Positions 42,636 to 51,854 of a stretch of 64,000 nucleotides of DNA are shown here, piece after piece. Positions within the stretch are counted from its first letter, which is position 1, and every line of letters begins with the position of its first letter. The stretch is from contig CAMYKK010000022.1 in assembly GCA_947258975.1 (NCBI GenBank), forward strand, positions 1 through 64,000, in the 5' to 3' direction. Under the pieces are notes generated by a model, which did not search any database, was not told the origin of the DNA, and was given only the letters and a program-made list of their open reading frames with translations. Both the position numbers and the translations under genes were made by a program. This DNA comes from an uncultured Gammaproteobacteria bacterium. GTDB lineage: Bacteria; Pseudomonadota; Gammaproteobacteria; Arenicellales; JAANXG01.

Positions 42636-43904
42636 ATGAGCAACCCGAAAACACAGATCACGTGTCCCAACTGCGGTCATCGGTTTTATGCCGAGGAGGC
42701 ATTGGAAAAGCAGTTATTGGCGAAACTCGAACGAGATCATCAGCAAAAGGCTGCGCAGCAAGTCGAAATACTCAATAGACAACGCGAGGCGCTAGAACAG
42801 GAAAAACAAAAATTTGCCCAGCAGCTGCTGGATCAGGATCAGCTCATCAAGCACAAGGTCGAAGAGGAAAAGAAATCACTATTCGAGCTGGCGCGAGCCA
42901 AGGCGGAGGAGGGCGTCGCACAACGGCTGCGGTCGCTGGAAGAGGAAAACAAGACACGCCGCGAAGAGAACTTGAAGTTGCAAAAGATGGAAGTCGAATT
43001 ACTGAAGCGGGAGGGCCAGCTCAAAGAGGAGCAGGAGCGAATGCAGATCGAGATTGACAAGCGGCTTTTCGAGCAGCAGTCAACGATAGAAGCTAAAGTC
43101 CGCGCGGCGGAAGCGGACAAAAGTGAGTTGCGGTTCAAAGAATATGAAAAAAAACTTCACGATCAAAGAAAGCTGGTTGAAGAGATGAAGCGCAGAGCCG
43201 AACAAGGTTCCATGCAGCTGCAAGGCGAGGTTCAAGAGCTTGCCCTGGAGGACTTCTTAAATAGACATTTCCCTTTCGATCAGGTAGCACAGGTTCCCAA
43301 GGGAGTTCGCGGTGCCGATGTGATACAAACAGTGATTGACCCCCTGCAGCGAGAATGCGGCAAAATCATCTTTGAAAGCAAACGCACTAAGACTTTCAGC
43401 AACGATTGGATTGGCAAGTTGAAAGCGGATCAACTCGAACAACGTGCGGAACTTGCCGTGATCGTCACCGAAGCGTTGCCAAGCGGCATGACTCGATTTG
43501 GCGAGAAGGAAGGGATCTGGATATGCAGCTTCCCCGAGGTCAAGAGCCTGGCATTCGTGTTGAGGGAAATGTTGTTGCGTACACAGTCAGTGAAAGCGGC
43601 GCAGGAGAACAAGGGTGACAAGATGGAGATGCTCTATCGGTACTTGACCGGAGTTGAATTCAAGCAGCGTGTGGAGGCGATCGTAGATGGGTTCTCTGAA
43701 TTGCGAACTGAGCTGGATCGTGAGAAGAACGCGATGCAGCGACTCTGGAAAACGCGGGAGAAGCAGATCGAAAGGATCGTTAACAACACCATCGACATGT
43801 ACGGCTCCATCAAAGGGATCGCCGGGAGTGCAATTGAGAGTATTCCCTCGTTGGAACTCCCTCAACCCGAAGAGAACGGGAATACCGATGAAGATCAAGG
43901 CTGA
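42636..43904 (+). CDS. DUF2130 domain protein with N-terminal zinc knuckle and coiled coil
   Basis: The 422-residue protein begins ITCPNCGHRFYAEEALEKQL (one CxxC). It then forms a long charged coiled coil of roughly residues 25-195 (Lys/Glu/Gln heptads), followed by the DUF2130 domain: GEVQELALEDFLNRHFPFDQVAQVPKGVRGADVIQTV, IIFESKRTKTFSNDWIGKLK and SGMTRFGEKEGIWICSFPEV. The DUF2130 core resembles restriction-endonuclease-like folds (the D/E-ESK element), so a DNA-related function is possible but unproven. GGAGCGGG precedes the ATG. The NYN-LOTUS gene begins 162 bp after its stop. Confidence 0.88.
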   Translation: MSNPKTQITCPNCGHRFYAEEALEKQLLAKLERDHQQKAAQQVEILNRQREALEQEKQKFAQQLLDQDQLIKHKVEEEKKSLFELARAKAEEGVAQRLRSLEEENKTRREENLKLQKMEVELLKREGQLKEEQERMQIEIDKRLFEQQSTIEAKVRAAEADKSELRFKEYEKKLHDQRKLVEEMKRRAEQGSMQLQGEVQELALEDFLNRHFPFDQVAQVPKGVRGADVIQTVIDPLQRECGKIIFESKRTKTFSNDWIGKLKADQLEQRAELAVIVTEALPSGMTRFGEKEGIWICSFPEVKSLAFVLREMLLRTQSVKAAQENKGDKMEMLYRYLTGVEFKQRVEAIVDGFSELRTELDREKNAMQRLWKTREKQIERIVNNTIDMYGSIKGIAGSAIESIPSLELPQPEENGNTDEDQG

Positions 43905-44066
43905 TCCCGGAATGACGGTGTTTTGTTGGTTGAGTTCGGCGGGAGCATGCCTACTAACGGTAGATCCCCTGGTATCTGTGGGGTCTGGCCCCACGATCTT
44001 TGGGGCGATCCTCGTCACCGACTCGGGTTGTTTATACTTAATTTATCCATATTGGCCGTTAATATT

Positions 44067-44888
44067 ATGACCGCAAAGAGCAATATTCAGAATATGGCGC
44101 TGTACTGCGACTTCGAAAACGTGGCGCTCGGTGTGCGTGATGCCAAGCACGCCAAGTTCGACATGCAACTGGTATTGGAACGTTTACTGCTCAAGGGAAG
44201 TATTGTCGTGAAGAAAGCGTATTGCGACTGGATCCGTTATAAGGAGTTCAAGTACGCCATGCACGAGGCTTCTTTTGAGTTGATTGATATCCCGCATGTG
44301 CGTCAATCCGGCAAGAATTCCGCGGACATCAGGATGGTTGTTGATGCCCTCGACCTTTGTTACACCAAGTCCCATGTGGATACGTTCGTCATTATCAGCG
44401 GTGACTCCGACTTTTCGGCCTTGGTCAGCAAACTGCGCGAAAATAATAAGGTAGTGATAGGTGTGGGCGTCAAGGAGTCCACTTCCGATCTACTCATCGC
44501 AAACTGCGATGAGTTCATTTATTACGACGACCTCGCACGTGAATCTGAGAAGCATCGCAAAAAGACCAAGAAAAAAACAGGAAAGACGACAGCGGTTCGC
44601 AAACACACCGCGGAGGGGGAGGAAGACAGAAAACAAGCGGCAATGGAGCTGGTCCTGGAGACCATTGATCATTTGTTCGAGGAGCGCGGTGCCGAGGAGA
44701 AAATCTGGGGCTCGATGGTGAAGCAAACCATCAAACGGCGCAAACCCGGATTTAATGAGACCTATCACGGCTTTCGCACCTTTGGGAAATTATTGGAGGA
44801 CGCGCAGCAGCGCAAGCTATTGGAACTGGAATACGACGAAAAGTCCGGTGGATACATTATTACACGAGTGACTCGGGAAGACTCTTAA
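44067..44888 (+). CDS. NYN-domain nuclease-like protein with C-terminal OST-HTH/LOTUS domain
   Basis: The 273-residue protein opens with the NYN (PIN-like) domain: ALYCDFENVALGVRDAKHAKFD, then KNSADIRMVVDALDLCY and VIISGDSDFSALVSKLRENN. The conserved Asp residues for metal binding (in CDFEN, SADI and SGDSDF) are present. A Lys-rich linker near residues 165-185 leads to a LOTUS-type winged helix (EKIWGSMVKQTIKRRKPGFNETYHGFRTFGKLLEDAQ). LabA/DUF88-like proteins of this type are likely RNases or RNA-binding. ATG 44067 was chosen over an upstream in-frame start at 43923. Confidence 0.9.
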   Translation: MTAKSNIQNMALYCDFENVALGVRDAKHAKFDMQLVLERLLLKGSIVVKKAYCDWIRYKEFKYAMHEASFELIDIPHVRQSGKNSADIRMVVDALDLCYTKSHVDTFVIISGDSDFSALVSKLRENNKVVIGVGVKESTSDLLIANCDEFIYYDDLARESEKHRKKTKKKTGKTTAVRKHTAEGEEDRKQAAMELVLETIDHLFEERGAEEKIWGSMVKQTIKRRKPGFNETYHGFRTFGKLLEDAQQRKLLELEYDEKSGGYIITRVTREDS

Positions 44889-44943
44889 AAGATCGAACCG
44901 ATGGGGGTCTGATCTCCAACTACTACGGTGAGAAAGTTTTCAG

Positions 44944-45399
44944 ATGTTGTCCGGTTATGAATACGGCGTTGTCGTTGCGGTGCTCCTGATCTACGGTACG
45001 ATCCGCCTATTGCCGCGGTTCATTGCCGGGTTTGGCGCCTACGTATCAGCGCCCCAGGTCAAACATGAGATGGATCAGGGTCAACCCATGGTGTTGCTCG
45101 ATGTTCGATCCCCGCGCGAATTCTCGGCGCAACCGGGACATATACCGGGGGCTATCAATGCACCGCTGACACAGATCGAGGATCGGTTGGCGGACGGTGA
45201 GTTCCTGCGACAACGGCGCAGTCAGCGCGTTATCACCATATGCCAGACCGATTCACGCGCCGCATTTGCGGTGCGCAAATTGAGGCGCTTGGGGTTTATG
45301 CACCCCCGGATATTGAGCGGGGGAATGAACGCGTGGGCGCAGGAAGGCTATCCGATCGTGGCCACAGCCAAATCACACGCGGTGGGCGATGACAGATAA
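44944..45399 (+). CDS. Membrane-anchored rhodanese-domain protein
   Basis: This 151-residue protein has a single N-terminal helix (YGVVVAVLLIYGTIRLLPRFI). It then has a rhodanese domain: VLLDVRSPREFSAQPGHIPGAINAPLTQI, the active-site loop ITICQTDSRAAFAV with the sulfur-carrying Cys in CQTDSRA, and HPRILSGGMNAWAQEGYPI. It is similar to YibN-type proteins. It would move sulfane sulfur or sense redox at the membrane. It overlaps the GIY-YIG gene by 11 nt. Confidence 0.88.
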   Translation: MLSGYEYGVVVAVLLIYGTIRLLPRFIAGFGAYVSAPQVKHEMDQGQPMVLLDVRSPREFSAQPGHIPGAINAPLTQIEDRLADGEFLRQRRSQRVITICQTDSRAAFAVRKLRRLGFMHPRILSGGMNAWAQEGYPIVATAKSHAVGDDR

Positions 45400-45757
45400 G
45401 GCTAGCGTATTACCCAGAGCGGCGAACCTGGATGACGCGAAGAGTTGGTGTGTCTACATAGTACTGTGTACAGACAACTCGCTGTATACGGGCATCACCA
45501 ACAATGTTCAAGCACGTTTGTCGAAACACGCCCATCAGCGCGGTGCTAAGTACTTTCGTGGCCGTAAACCGCGGCGGTTGGTCTACATCGAAAGGGGGCA
45601 TACCCGCAGTTCCGCAAGCAAAAGGGAAGCGCAGATAAAGCATATGCGGCGCGTCCAGAAGGATCGCCTCATCGCTTCGTGGATCAACGAAGCATCAATC
45701 GTGGATCCGCAGACCCGGTTACAATCTATTCACGCTAAAGGTCCGCGACGCGTTTAG
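45389..45757 (+). CDS. GIY-YIG superfamily protein (YhbQ-like)
   Basis: The 122-residue protein carries a full GIY-YIG core: WCVYIVLCTDNSLYTGITNNVQARLSKHAHQRGAKYFRGRKPRRLVYIE followed by SSASKREAQIKHMRRVQKDRLI. The Y-x(~10)-YTG pair, the Arg in ARLSKH and the Glu in KREAQIK are the catalytic set. Length and order match YhbQ/UPF0213 proteins, suspected nucleases of unknown target. ATG 45389 overlaps the rhodanese gene, implying coupled translation. Confidence 0.92.
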   Translation: MTDKASVLPRAANLDDAKSWCVYIVLCTDNSLYTGITNNVQARLSKHAHQRGAKYFRGRKPRRLVYIERGHTRSSASKREAQIKHMRRVQKDRLIASWINEASIVDPQTRLQSIHAKGPRRV

Positions 45758-45785
45758 CGCGTTATCATGATGCAAAACCGGCGTT

Positions 45786-45800
45786 GGAGTCCGTGACTCC
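45786..45800. repeat. Short perfect hairpin between convergent genes
   Basis: GGAGTC-CGT-GACTCC lies between the stops of the GIY-YIG and the CHASE2-GGDEF-EAL genes. It is followed by GACCCCAG, recalling the GACCCC arm of the palindrome at 18821. It could be a weak terminator, though no T run follows. Confidence 0.35.
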
Positions 45801-45908
45801 GACCCCAGTGATTCTATCCAGCGCCGGGTTAAAAACGCACCGGGGCACAAAGCGGCGTCGGCAAACCGCCGGTTGGTAGTTTGCACACCGATCCGCATGC
45901 ATATCCTT

Positions 45909-48707
45909 TTAACCGCCACCCATTTGCATTCTCATCGGCGCATTGCTGGAGATATCTAATTGCCGACTCTGCCACGTCTTCCACCACGGAATGACGTGAT
46001 CGGACGGAATCGGCCGCGAGATTAAATACCCTTGGACCAAATCACACCCCATGTCCTGGAGTCGTCGATAGGTATCTTTGGTCTCGACGCCCTCGGCGAC
46101 GATCTGTAGACCTAGCCCATGGGCCAAGGTGATGATCGCATCGACGATGAACTCATCTGCCCGGCTGCCGGCCATATCGTAAATGAAGGATTTGTCGATC
46201 TTGAGTTTATGCACCGGCAGGTTCTTAAGATACGCAAAGGAAGAATAACCCTTTCCAAAATCGTCGATCGCCAGTTGGATGCCGAGCCGGTCGATCTGTG
46301 CGGTGGTTTGGCGTGCGCGCGCCGGATCGCTCATAAACGCGTTTTCCGTGATTTCCACGGTGAGCCAGTCGGGTTCGACACCGTGTTTGTCGAGGTTTTT
46401 CATTAGTGCTTCGGGTAATGCCGCATCCTGCATGAGGCGTGCCGAGATATTGGCCGCAATGACCGCGTTGTGACCACTCCGTCTCCAGGCGGCGCACTGG
46501 GCCAGGCTCTTGTTCAACGTCCAATCGGTCAACAATCCTATTAGATCGGATGTCTCTGCGAGTTCGATGAACTCATCGGGCATCACCAACCCGAATTCCG
46601 GATCTTCCCAACGGACCAGCCCCTCGACGCCAAGATAGGGAGGCCCGTCCAGACGAACAATCGGCTGATAATGCATAATGAAGCGGTCGTGGTCGATGGC
46701 GGACCGCAGTTTTCCCGCGAGTTTCAGTCGCCGCAGCGTATTGTGATCCGACGCCGGATCGTAGGCTTGGTAGCCGGCGCTGGAGCGTTTGGCCGCGTAC
46801 ATCGCTACATCGGCGTGTTGCAGCAGCAGATTCGGGCGCTCACCGTGTTCGGGATAATAGGCGATGCCGATGCTCACTGCCGTCCGCAGTGCGATGCCCT
46901 TCGCGTAAAACGGCTGCTCGAGGCTGTCCAGAAGGCGCTGCGCCAACTCGATCACCGCTTTGTGATCGTCCTGCACGAACACCGCGAACTCATCGCCGCC
47001 GATTCTGGCGAGGGTAGCGTTATCGGGTACCGCGGACGCGAAGCGCCCCCCGACCTGCTTGAGGATAACATCACCAGTGTCATGCCCCAGTGTATCGTTG
47101 ATTTCCTTCAGTTGATCTAGGTCCAGCATCAACAGCGCGGCGGTTTGGTCTGGCGCGTGGTGGATGGCTTCCGTGATCCGGCTCGTCAGCAGGTCGCGGT
47201 TGGGTAGATCGGTCAAGCTGTCGTGGGTTGCCTTGTAGCGAAGCTGAGCTTCTTGCTCTTTGCGCACACTGATGTCGCGCACTATGGCGGTGATCAAAGA
47301 ATTGCCCTCTACGTCCATGCGACTCATTGCGAGATCGATCGGGAACACGCCACCGGCCGAGGTGCGCGCCGTCAGTTCATGCACCTGACCGCGAATGAGG
47401 TCTTCGTTCCAGTGGATACCGGAGTCGTGCTCATCGACCAACTGCGGAATGAAGGAACTTATCGATTGGCCAAAAAACGATGCGCGAGTGCAGCGAAACA
47501 TGTCTTCAGCAGCGGGGTTCATGGATTCGATCATCCCCTTCGAGTTGATGGTCATGATCGCATCCAGACTGTTGCCGACAATGTCGGCGATGAGTTGCTC
47601 CTTCTTCATGAGTTCCAGTTTTTGCCACCACAGGCGAACGGATTGCTGATCCAACCGTGCTAGTTGTTGCAAAACATAAGCGAGCACGACGGCGAGCACG
47701 ATGGGCGAAGTGTCCAACAACAGGCGTTGCCCATGAAATAGAAAAATCTGGGCGGCGAACGCCGCCACCGCCGAGCCCGCGGCAATAAACAGCCCCCAAC
47801 GCCATGACATGCGCCGGTAGATCGGTGTCAAACCGACCGCGGCCAGCAGACAAATCGTGAGCACCTGCCAGCGGCGGATATGCCATAACATGCCGCTATT
47901 GACCGACTGAAACGCCAATGCTTGCAGCACCGCGCCAGGCAATGACCGATATAGCGGCACCGGCACCATGTCGCCCAGTTCTACGGCAGTGGCGCCGATG
48001 ACGACTTGCTTGTCCTCGACTGCGTCGGCCGCGAATCGGCCGGCCATCACGTCCGCATAGGAGAGCCGGGCGAAGGACCGGGGTGCGATGCTGAAATCGA
48101 TCCATGCGTCTGCGAACGGTGGATCATGCCAATCGTTCAATACCGCGGCCGCCGAGGGCAGTGCTTCGCGGCCGCCGGGATCGCGCAGCGAAATGTGCCG
48201 CACCAAGGCGTCGCGTCCCGGCCGGACATTTACCGAAACGAGATCGGCGTGCTGACGGAAACGTTCCAGCGGCTGTATCAACAGCAACTGCGGGCTGCCG
48301 GACGTGACGGGCTGGTGAAAGGCGGGCAGCAAGATCTGGCCGGGAGCGCCACGCGCGAACGCCGATTCGAGTTTTTGATCCTGCTCGGGGTCAGAGGACG
48401 AGCTGAAGTCGATGTCCACGAATAACCGCTTGCCCCCGGCCGCGAGCAGCCGATCGATGACCTCCGCGTGATATCCCCTCGGCCACGGCCACGACGGCAA
48501 CGCGCGCAGGCTTCTTGCGTCTATCTCGACAATGACGAGGTCAGTGGAGATGACACGGGTTGTCAACCAGGCCGACGCATCGTGTAACGCATTGTTGACC
48601 GGCACCAGCGCCGCGGACAGATACAACAACGCCGCAACTACAAAGGCGGCAAGCGCTGGACTCTGCGCTTTGAACCGTGACTTATGCGTTTTGGTATTGC
48701 TTTCCAC
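45909..48707 (-). CDS. CHASE2-PAS-GGDEF-EAL bifunctional c-di-GMP protein
   Basis: The 932-residue protein has an N-terminal membrane helix (~18-40), an extracytoplasmic CHASE2 domain to about residue 270, then three membrane helices at roughly 278-345. A PAS domain follows (~365-480: AIMTINSKGMIESMNPAAEDMFRC), then GGDEF with intact loop ARIGGDEFAVFV and an EAL domain. The EAL signature is EGL (GVEGLVRWED), an accepted variant; Asn in NISARLMQ, Glu in VEITEN, IDDFGKGYSS and KLKIDKSF retain the metal and catalytic residues. Both synthesis and breakdown of c-di-GMP are therefore possible. The FecR gene lies upstream on the same strand. Confidence 0.93.
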   Translation of the reverse strand: MESNTKTHKSRFKAQSPALAAFVVAALLYLSAALVPVNNALHDASAWLTTRVISTDLVIVEIDARSLRALPSWPWPRGYHAEVIDRLLAAGGKRLFVDIDFSSSSDPEQDQKLESAFARGAPGQILLPAFHQPVTSGSPQLLLIQPLERFRQHADLVSVNVRPGRDALVRHISLRDPGGREALPSAAAVLNDWHDPPFADAWIDFSIAPRSFARLSYADVMAGRFAADAVEDKQVVIGATAVELGDMVPVPLYRSLPGAVLQALAFQSVNSGMLWHIRRWQVLTICLLAAVGLTPIYRRMSWRWGLFIAAGSAVAAFAAQIFLFHGQRLLLDTSPIVLAVVLAYVLQQLARLDQQSVRLWWQKLELMKKEQLIADIVGNSLDAIMTINSKGMIESMNPAAEDMFRCTRASFFGQSISSFIPQLVDEHDSGIHWNEDLIRGQVHELTARTSAGGVFPIDLAMSRMDVEGNSLITAIVRDISVRKEQEAQLRYKATHDSLTDLPNRDLLTSRITEAIHHAPDQTAALLMLDLDQLKEINDTLGHDTGDVILKQVGGRFASAVPDNATLARIGGDEFAVFVQDDHKAVIELAQRLLDSLEQPFYAKGIALRTAVSIGIAYYPEHGERPNLLLQHADVAMYAAKRSSAGYQAYDPASDHNTLRRLKLAGKLRSAIDHDRFIMHYQPIVRLDGPPYLGVEGLVRWEDPEFGLVMPDEFIELAETSDLIGLLTDWTLNKSLAQCAAWRRSGHNAVIAANISARLMQDAALPEALMKNLDKHGVEPDWLTVEITENAFMSDPARARQTTAQIDRLGIQLAIDDFGKGYSSFAYLKNLPVHKLKIDKSFIYDMAGSRADEFIVDAIITLAHGLGLQIVAEGVETKDTYRRLQDMGCDLVQGYLISRPIPSDHVIPWWKTWQSRQLDISSNAPMRMQMGGG

Positions 48708-48858
48708 CAGCGGTGTTTCCGGGATATCAGAGATGTCGTCAGCCGCCTATAATCAAGGCTGGTCTGATCTTCTCCTTGGCCGGTGCCTAATGACCCGCGC
48801 ATTAAACGAATCGTTGTGCGACCCACCGTGTCTTACATAGCGATGTTAATGGCTATTC

Positions 48859-48943
48859 CTTGGTCGTCGCCATCTTCATCCTTGGCTGTTACCATCTTCT
48901 CCTTGGCTGTTACCATCTTCTCCTTGGCTGTTACCATCTTCTC
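48859..48943 (-). repeat. 21-bp tandem repeats at the 3' end of the FecR gene
   Basis: Three identical units start at 48881, 48902 and 48923 (plus-strand core CTTGGCTGTTACCATCTTC). A fourth, diverged unit at 48859-48880 carries one extra A at 48878, making it 22 bp and shifting the reading frame into the stop codon. Confidence 0.85.
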
Positions 48944-50012
48944 CTTGGTTGTCATCAAACGGCTCGTTGGTGACATGATCGTCGTTAACATTATCGTCCG
49001 GCGGATCGGTCACCGGCGGTTCGACATCGCCTCCCGGATCGATGCTGCCGACGGGGTCCGACCTGACATTATCCACGTCCGGTTTGGTGCGCAAATCCAC
49101 ATCCGGTTTGGTGCGCACATCCTCGTCCACCCCCACACGGGATGGGGCGACCACCGCCACACCGCCGGATTTATCCCGTTCTCCGCGGTCCATCTTATCC
49201 CGCATGTCTGGTAGCCGTGGTTGTTCGGCCGTGCCGGCGCTTTCGGCCTCGACGGCGTTCACGTCGGCAGCCACATCGGCCTTGACGGTGCCGGTGTCGG
49301 TTCGCCCGGTGTTGACGGGTAGCTTCACCACCTCGACGGCGACCGGCTCCAGGTCCTTCAATGCCTCGTTTAATCGCTTCAGGTTTTCTTCCATCGGCAA
49401 CGACGGCTCGATCATCTGCGATGATGGTTCGAGCACCTGGATGTCGGTCTTGCCCTGGCCGAAGATCGCTACCTCTCCCGGATGGATCTGTTCTTCGTGC
49501 CGCTTGTTCATCTGATCCGTCGCGAACACGTCCACCAGGCCTTCCAGCAACGACACCGTGGCGTACTCGTCGGTGACTTGCACCGTGAAGGTTGTGCCCT
49601 TGACCACCGAGACCAGATACGGCGTGTGCACCTCGAAGCGCCGCATCTTACCCGGCAGCACCTGGTAGAGCAGGTTGCCGAGGGACTGTACCGCCTTGGT
49701 CAACCGGTCCGTGACGTCAATGGAAATCTCAACCCGGCTGCTTTCATTGATGGTCATCACGTCGCTGCCGTTGCCCAGCACCGCGTGACCGTTGTTTCCG
49801 GTCTCGACCACGAACGGTGATGGTAAGCTTTCCCCCGCCGCCGCCGAGCGCCACGTTTGCGTTCCCCGCGCAGCCGCTGCTTGATAACGCACGACCCCGG
49901 ACAGCTCGCTGATTGTCCACGCGGATCCATCGGCATACGCCTGCCACGGCAGGAGCAGGCATGCCAGGGCAAAAGCCGTCACGCCCTGCATCAGTGGTCT
50001 TTGAATTGTCAT
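48876..50012 (-). CDS. Exported FecR-domain protein with C-terminal tandem repeats
   Basis: From ATG 50012 the product starts MTIQRPLMQGVTAFALACLL followed by LPWQAYA, a signal peptide. The FecR domain follows (SSRVEISIDVTDRLTKAVQ, FEVHTPYLVSVVKGTTFTVQVTDEYATVSLLEGLVDV). The C-terminal part from about residue 230 is polar and repetitive: DVRTKPDVDLRTKPDV, then three copies of the heptad GEDGNSQ encoded by 21-bp repeats at 48881-48943. A one-base insertion at 48878 makes the TGA; without it another 14 codons would follow. FecR domains outside iron regulation often accompany CHASE2 proteins and secreted structures, as here. Confidence 0.85.
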   Translation of the reverse strand: MTIQRPLMQGVTAFALACLLLPWQAYADGSAWTISELSGVVRYQAAAARGTQTWRSAAAGESLPSPFVVETGNNGHAVLGNGSDVMTINESSRVEISIDVTDRLTKAVQSLGNLLYQVLPGKMRRFEVHTPYLVSVVKGTTFTVQVTDEYATVSLLEGLVDVFATDQMNKRHEEQIHPGEVAIFGQGKTDIQVLEPSSQMIEPSLPMEENLKRLNEALKDLEPVAVEVVKLPVNTGRTDTGTVKADVAADVNAVEAESAGTAEQPRLPDMRDKMDRGERDKSGGVAVVAPSRVGVDEDVRTKPDVDLRTKPDVDNVRSDPVGSIDPGGDVEPPVTDPPDDNVNDDHVTNEPFDDNQGEDGNSQGEDGNSQGEDGNSQG

Positions 50013-50143
50013 TCGCTGGCCCCCAAGGTAGGTTCCCGGCAAACCGCCCACGACATGCATGTACGCATCCGCTGCGACAGCACGGCGCAGTAGGCTTGAG
50101 GCCCCCACCTCATTAGATTGTCTAGATAACAAAAGTATGGCAC

Positions 50144-50168
50144 GTAGGAGCGGATTTTCAATCGTCGC
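50144..50168 (+). repeat. Possible diverged REP head
   Basis: GTAGGAGCGGATTTTCAATC followed by GTCGCTTCC has the GTAGGAGCGG head common in REP elements but a poorly matched second arm. It lies in the gap between the divergent FecR and TpsB genes. Confidence 0.25.
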
Positions 50169-50349
50169 TTCCGAAATGAGGCGGCTCACGAAGCGGTATC
50201 AGATCGGTTCTTGACAGGCCGCAAAATCCCACCACACTTTAATGATCAGATGCGGTTTGGCCAATGGTCGATCGAGGATCGTCGGAGGCGAGGTGGGGAA
50301 TATCAACTACGTCACCCTGGGGCGGTGGTGCGCGCTTTGGCAGAGCACC

Positions 50350-51192
50350 ATGAGTGAGATATGGCTGCGGGTTCATACGCGCTCGAAACTCAGCGGCCCG
50401 TTTCCGCGGGCGTTTCTGGTTTGCATCACGAGCGGCATGCTCGCGTTACATATAATGAAAATGGACGTTGGCAACGCGGCGCCTGAACAACCATTTATCC
50501 TCGGCGGCGTCATCGTGTCCGGCGCCACGGCGTTCGCACCGCAGGCGTTCCTGCCGCTCTACCAGCATCTGCTCGGACGCCAAGTCACCCGGGAACAACT
50601 ACAACAAGTCGCGGATGCGATTACCCAGCACTATCGCGATACGGGCTTTCTCTTGTCACAAGCGATCCTCGCGGCGCAACCGGCCAGCTTCGGTATCGTC
50701 CAGGTACAAGTGGTGGAAGGCTATATCAGCCGTGCGCAGCTGGCTGGAGACGCCGGGGATCGGGGCGTCATCAAGGCCTATCTCGACAAGATCTCTGCGA
50801 TTCGTCCACTGCGTGCCATGCGCCTGCAACGCTACCTGTTGCTGATCAACGATTTACCGGGCGTCAGTGCCCACTTCAAGATGCGGCCGCTACCGCAGGC
50901 CGGCGCCTACGAGCTCACCGCATTCGTCAACCGCAGGAAGCACCATGTGGCGCTCGGCATTGATAACCGCGGCAGCGAACGTCTCGGGCCGGGAACGCGA
51001 CAGCGGCGGCTGCGTGGCCGGTGGGCGCGAAGGGGCAAATGCTCCTGGTCTCGGGTTCTTATACCGATGCCGAGCCCGGTGGCGCGCTTCAAGACACGCA
51101 AACCGAAATCACCGCGGCGCGATTTATGCTCGGTTACGAGTTTTCGGCGCTTCGCCGGCGCGGCCATTCTCTGGCATTGCGCGGCCGGTTGA
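50350..51192 (+). CDS. TpsB/ShlB-type outer-membrane transporter, N-terminal part (frameshifted)
   Basis: This frame holds a signal-like segment (RAFLVCITSGMLALHIM), then the POTRA domain of two-partner-secretion transporters: ILGGVIVSGATAFAPQAFLP, VADAITQHYRDTGFLLSQAILAAQ, VQVQVVEGYISRAQLAGD, LLINDLPGVSAHFKM. It reaches the barrel start ALGIDNRGSERLGPG. After 50993 or so the translation loses family similarity while the next frame takes it up, so a one-base change breaks the gene here. Start chosen at ATG 50350; the frame extends to 50242. The intact product would be about 500 residues. Confidence 0.82.
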   Translation: MSEIWLRVHTRSKLSGPFPRAFLVCITSGMLALHIMKMDVGNAAPEQPFILGGVIVSGATAFAPQAFLPLYQHLLGRQVTREQLQQVADAITQHYRDTGFLLSQAILAAQPASFGIVQVQVVEGYISRAQLAGDAGDRGVIKAYLDKISAIRPLRAMRLQRYLLLINDLPGVSAHFKMRPLPQAGAYELTAFVNRRKHHVALGIDNRGSERLGPGTRQRRLRGRWARRGKCSWSRVLIPMPSPVARFKTRKPKSPRRDLCSVTSFRRFAGAAILWHCAAG

Positions 51193-51854
51193 AGTTCTAT
51201 GACTCCAAGACCGATCAGCGCGGATCCCGCATCCGGGGGGACAATCTGCGCAGCCTCAAACTTGCCAGCGACTATATCTGGTCGAGCAAGAAAACGGCGG
51301 TGCGCGGTTTTGTGCAGTTGAGCCAGGGCATAGATGGACTGGGCGCGGAGAAGTTCACGGCTCCGGGCCGTTCCAACGCGGACCGTGATATCGCTTTCAC
51401 CAAAGCGGAAATGGAGTTGACCTATGTTACCGAGCTGACGTCGAGCACCAGTGCGTTGTTGCAGCTCATGGCACAATACACCGACGACGTCCTGCCGTTT
51501 TCGGAATATTTCACCTTTGGTGGCCGTTATGTCGGGCGTGCTTATGACCCCGCGGAACTCAGCGGCGACCGCGGCGCGGCCTTCAAACTGGAACTGCGTT
51601 ATGACACCAAGGTTCGCGCCGGGCCGGTGTCCAAGATCCAGTTCTATGCCTTCTACGATACCGGCGCGATCTGGCGGCGTGATCCCAACCGCAGCTGGCG
51701 ACGCGAATCGGCCGCCGCCGCCGGGGGCGGCCTGCGTTTCAGGTTGATGAAATCCTTGACCGGTTACCTGGAAGCCGCCAAACCCCTGACCCGGCCCAGC
51801 GAGGAAGACGGCGACGACGTCCGGTTTTTCGCGCGGCTGGAATATCATTTTTGA
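51021..51854 (+). CDS. TpsB/ShlB-type outer-membrane transporter, C-terminal barrel (frameshifted)
   Basis: This frame resumes the beta-barrel after the break near 50993: WPVGAKGQMLLVSGSYTD, ARFMLGYEFSALRRRGHSLALRG, then FTFGGRYVGRAYDPAELSGDRGAAFKLELRYDT, which contains the conserved VRGY-like motif of Omp85/TpsB proteins (here VGRAYDP). It ends in VRFFARLEYHF with a terminal Phe, the outer-membrane insertion signal. On its own it has no start signal; it is the 3' half of the gene at 50350. If frameshift is real the barrel is not made. Confidence 0.82.
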   Translation: MGAKGQMLLVSGSYTDAEPGGALQDTQTEITAARFMLGYEFSALRRRGHSLALRGRLKFYDSKTDQRGSRIRGDNLRSLKLASDYIWSSKKTAVRGFVQLSQGIDGLGAEKFTAPGRSNADRDIAFTKAEMELTYVTELTSSTSALLQLMAQYTDDVLPFSEYFTFGGRYVGRAYDPAELSGDRGAAFKLELRYDTKVRAGPVSKIQFYAFYDTGAIWRRDPNRSWRRESAAAAGGGLRFRLMKSLTGYLEAAKPLTRPSEEDGDDVRFFARLEYHF

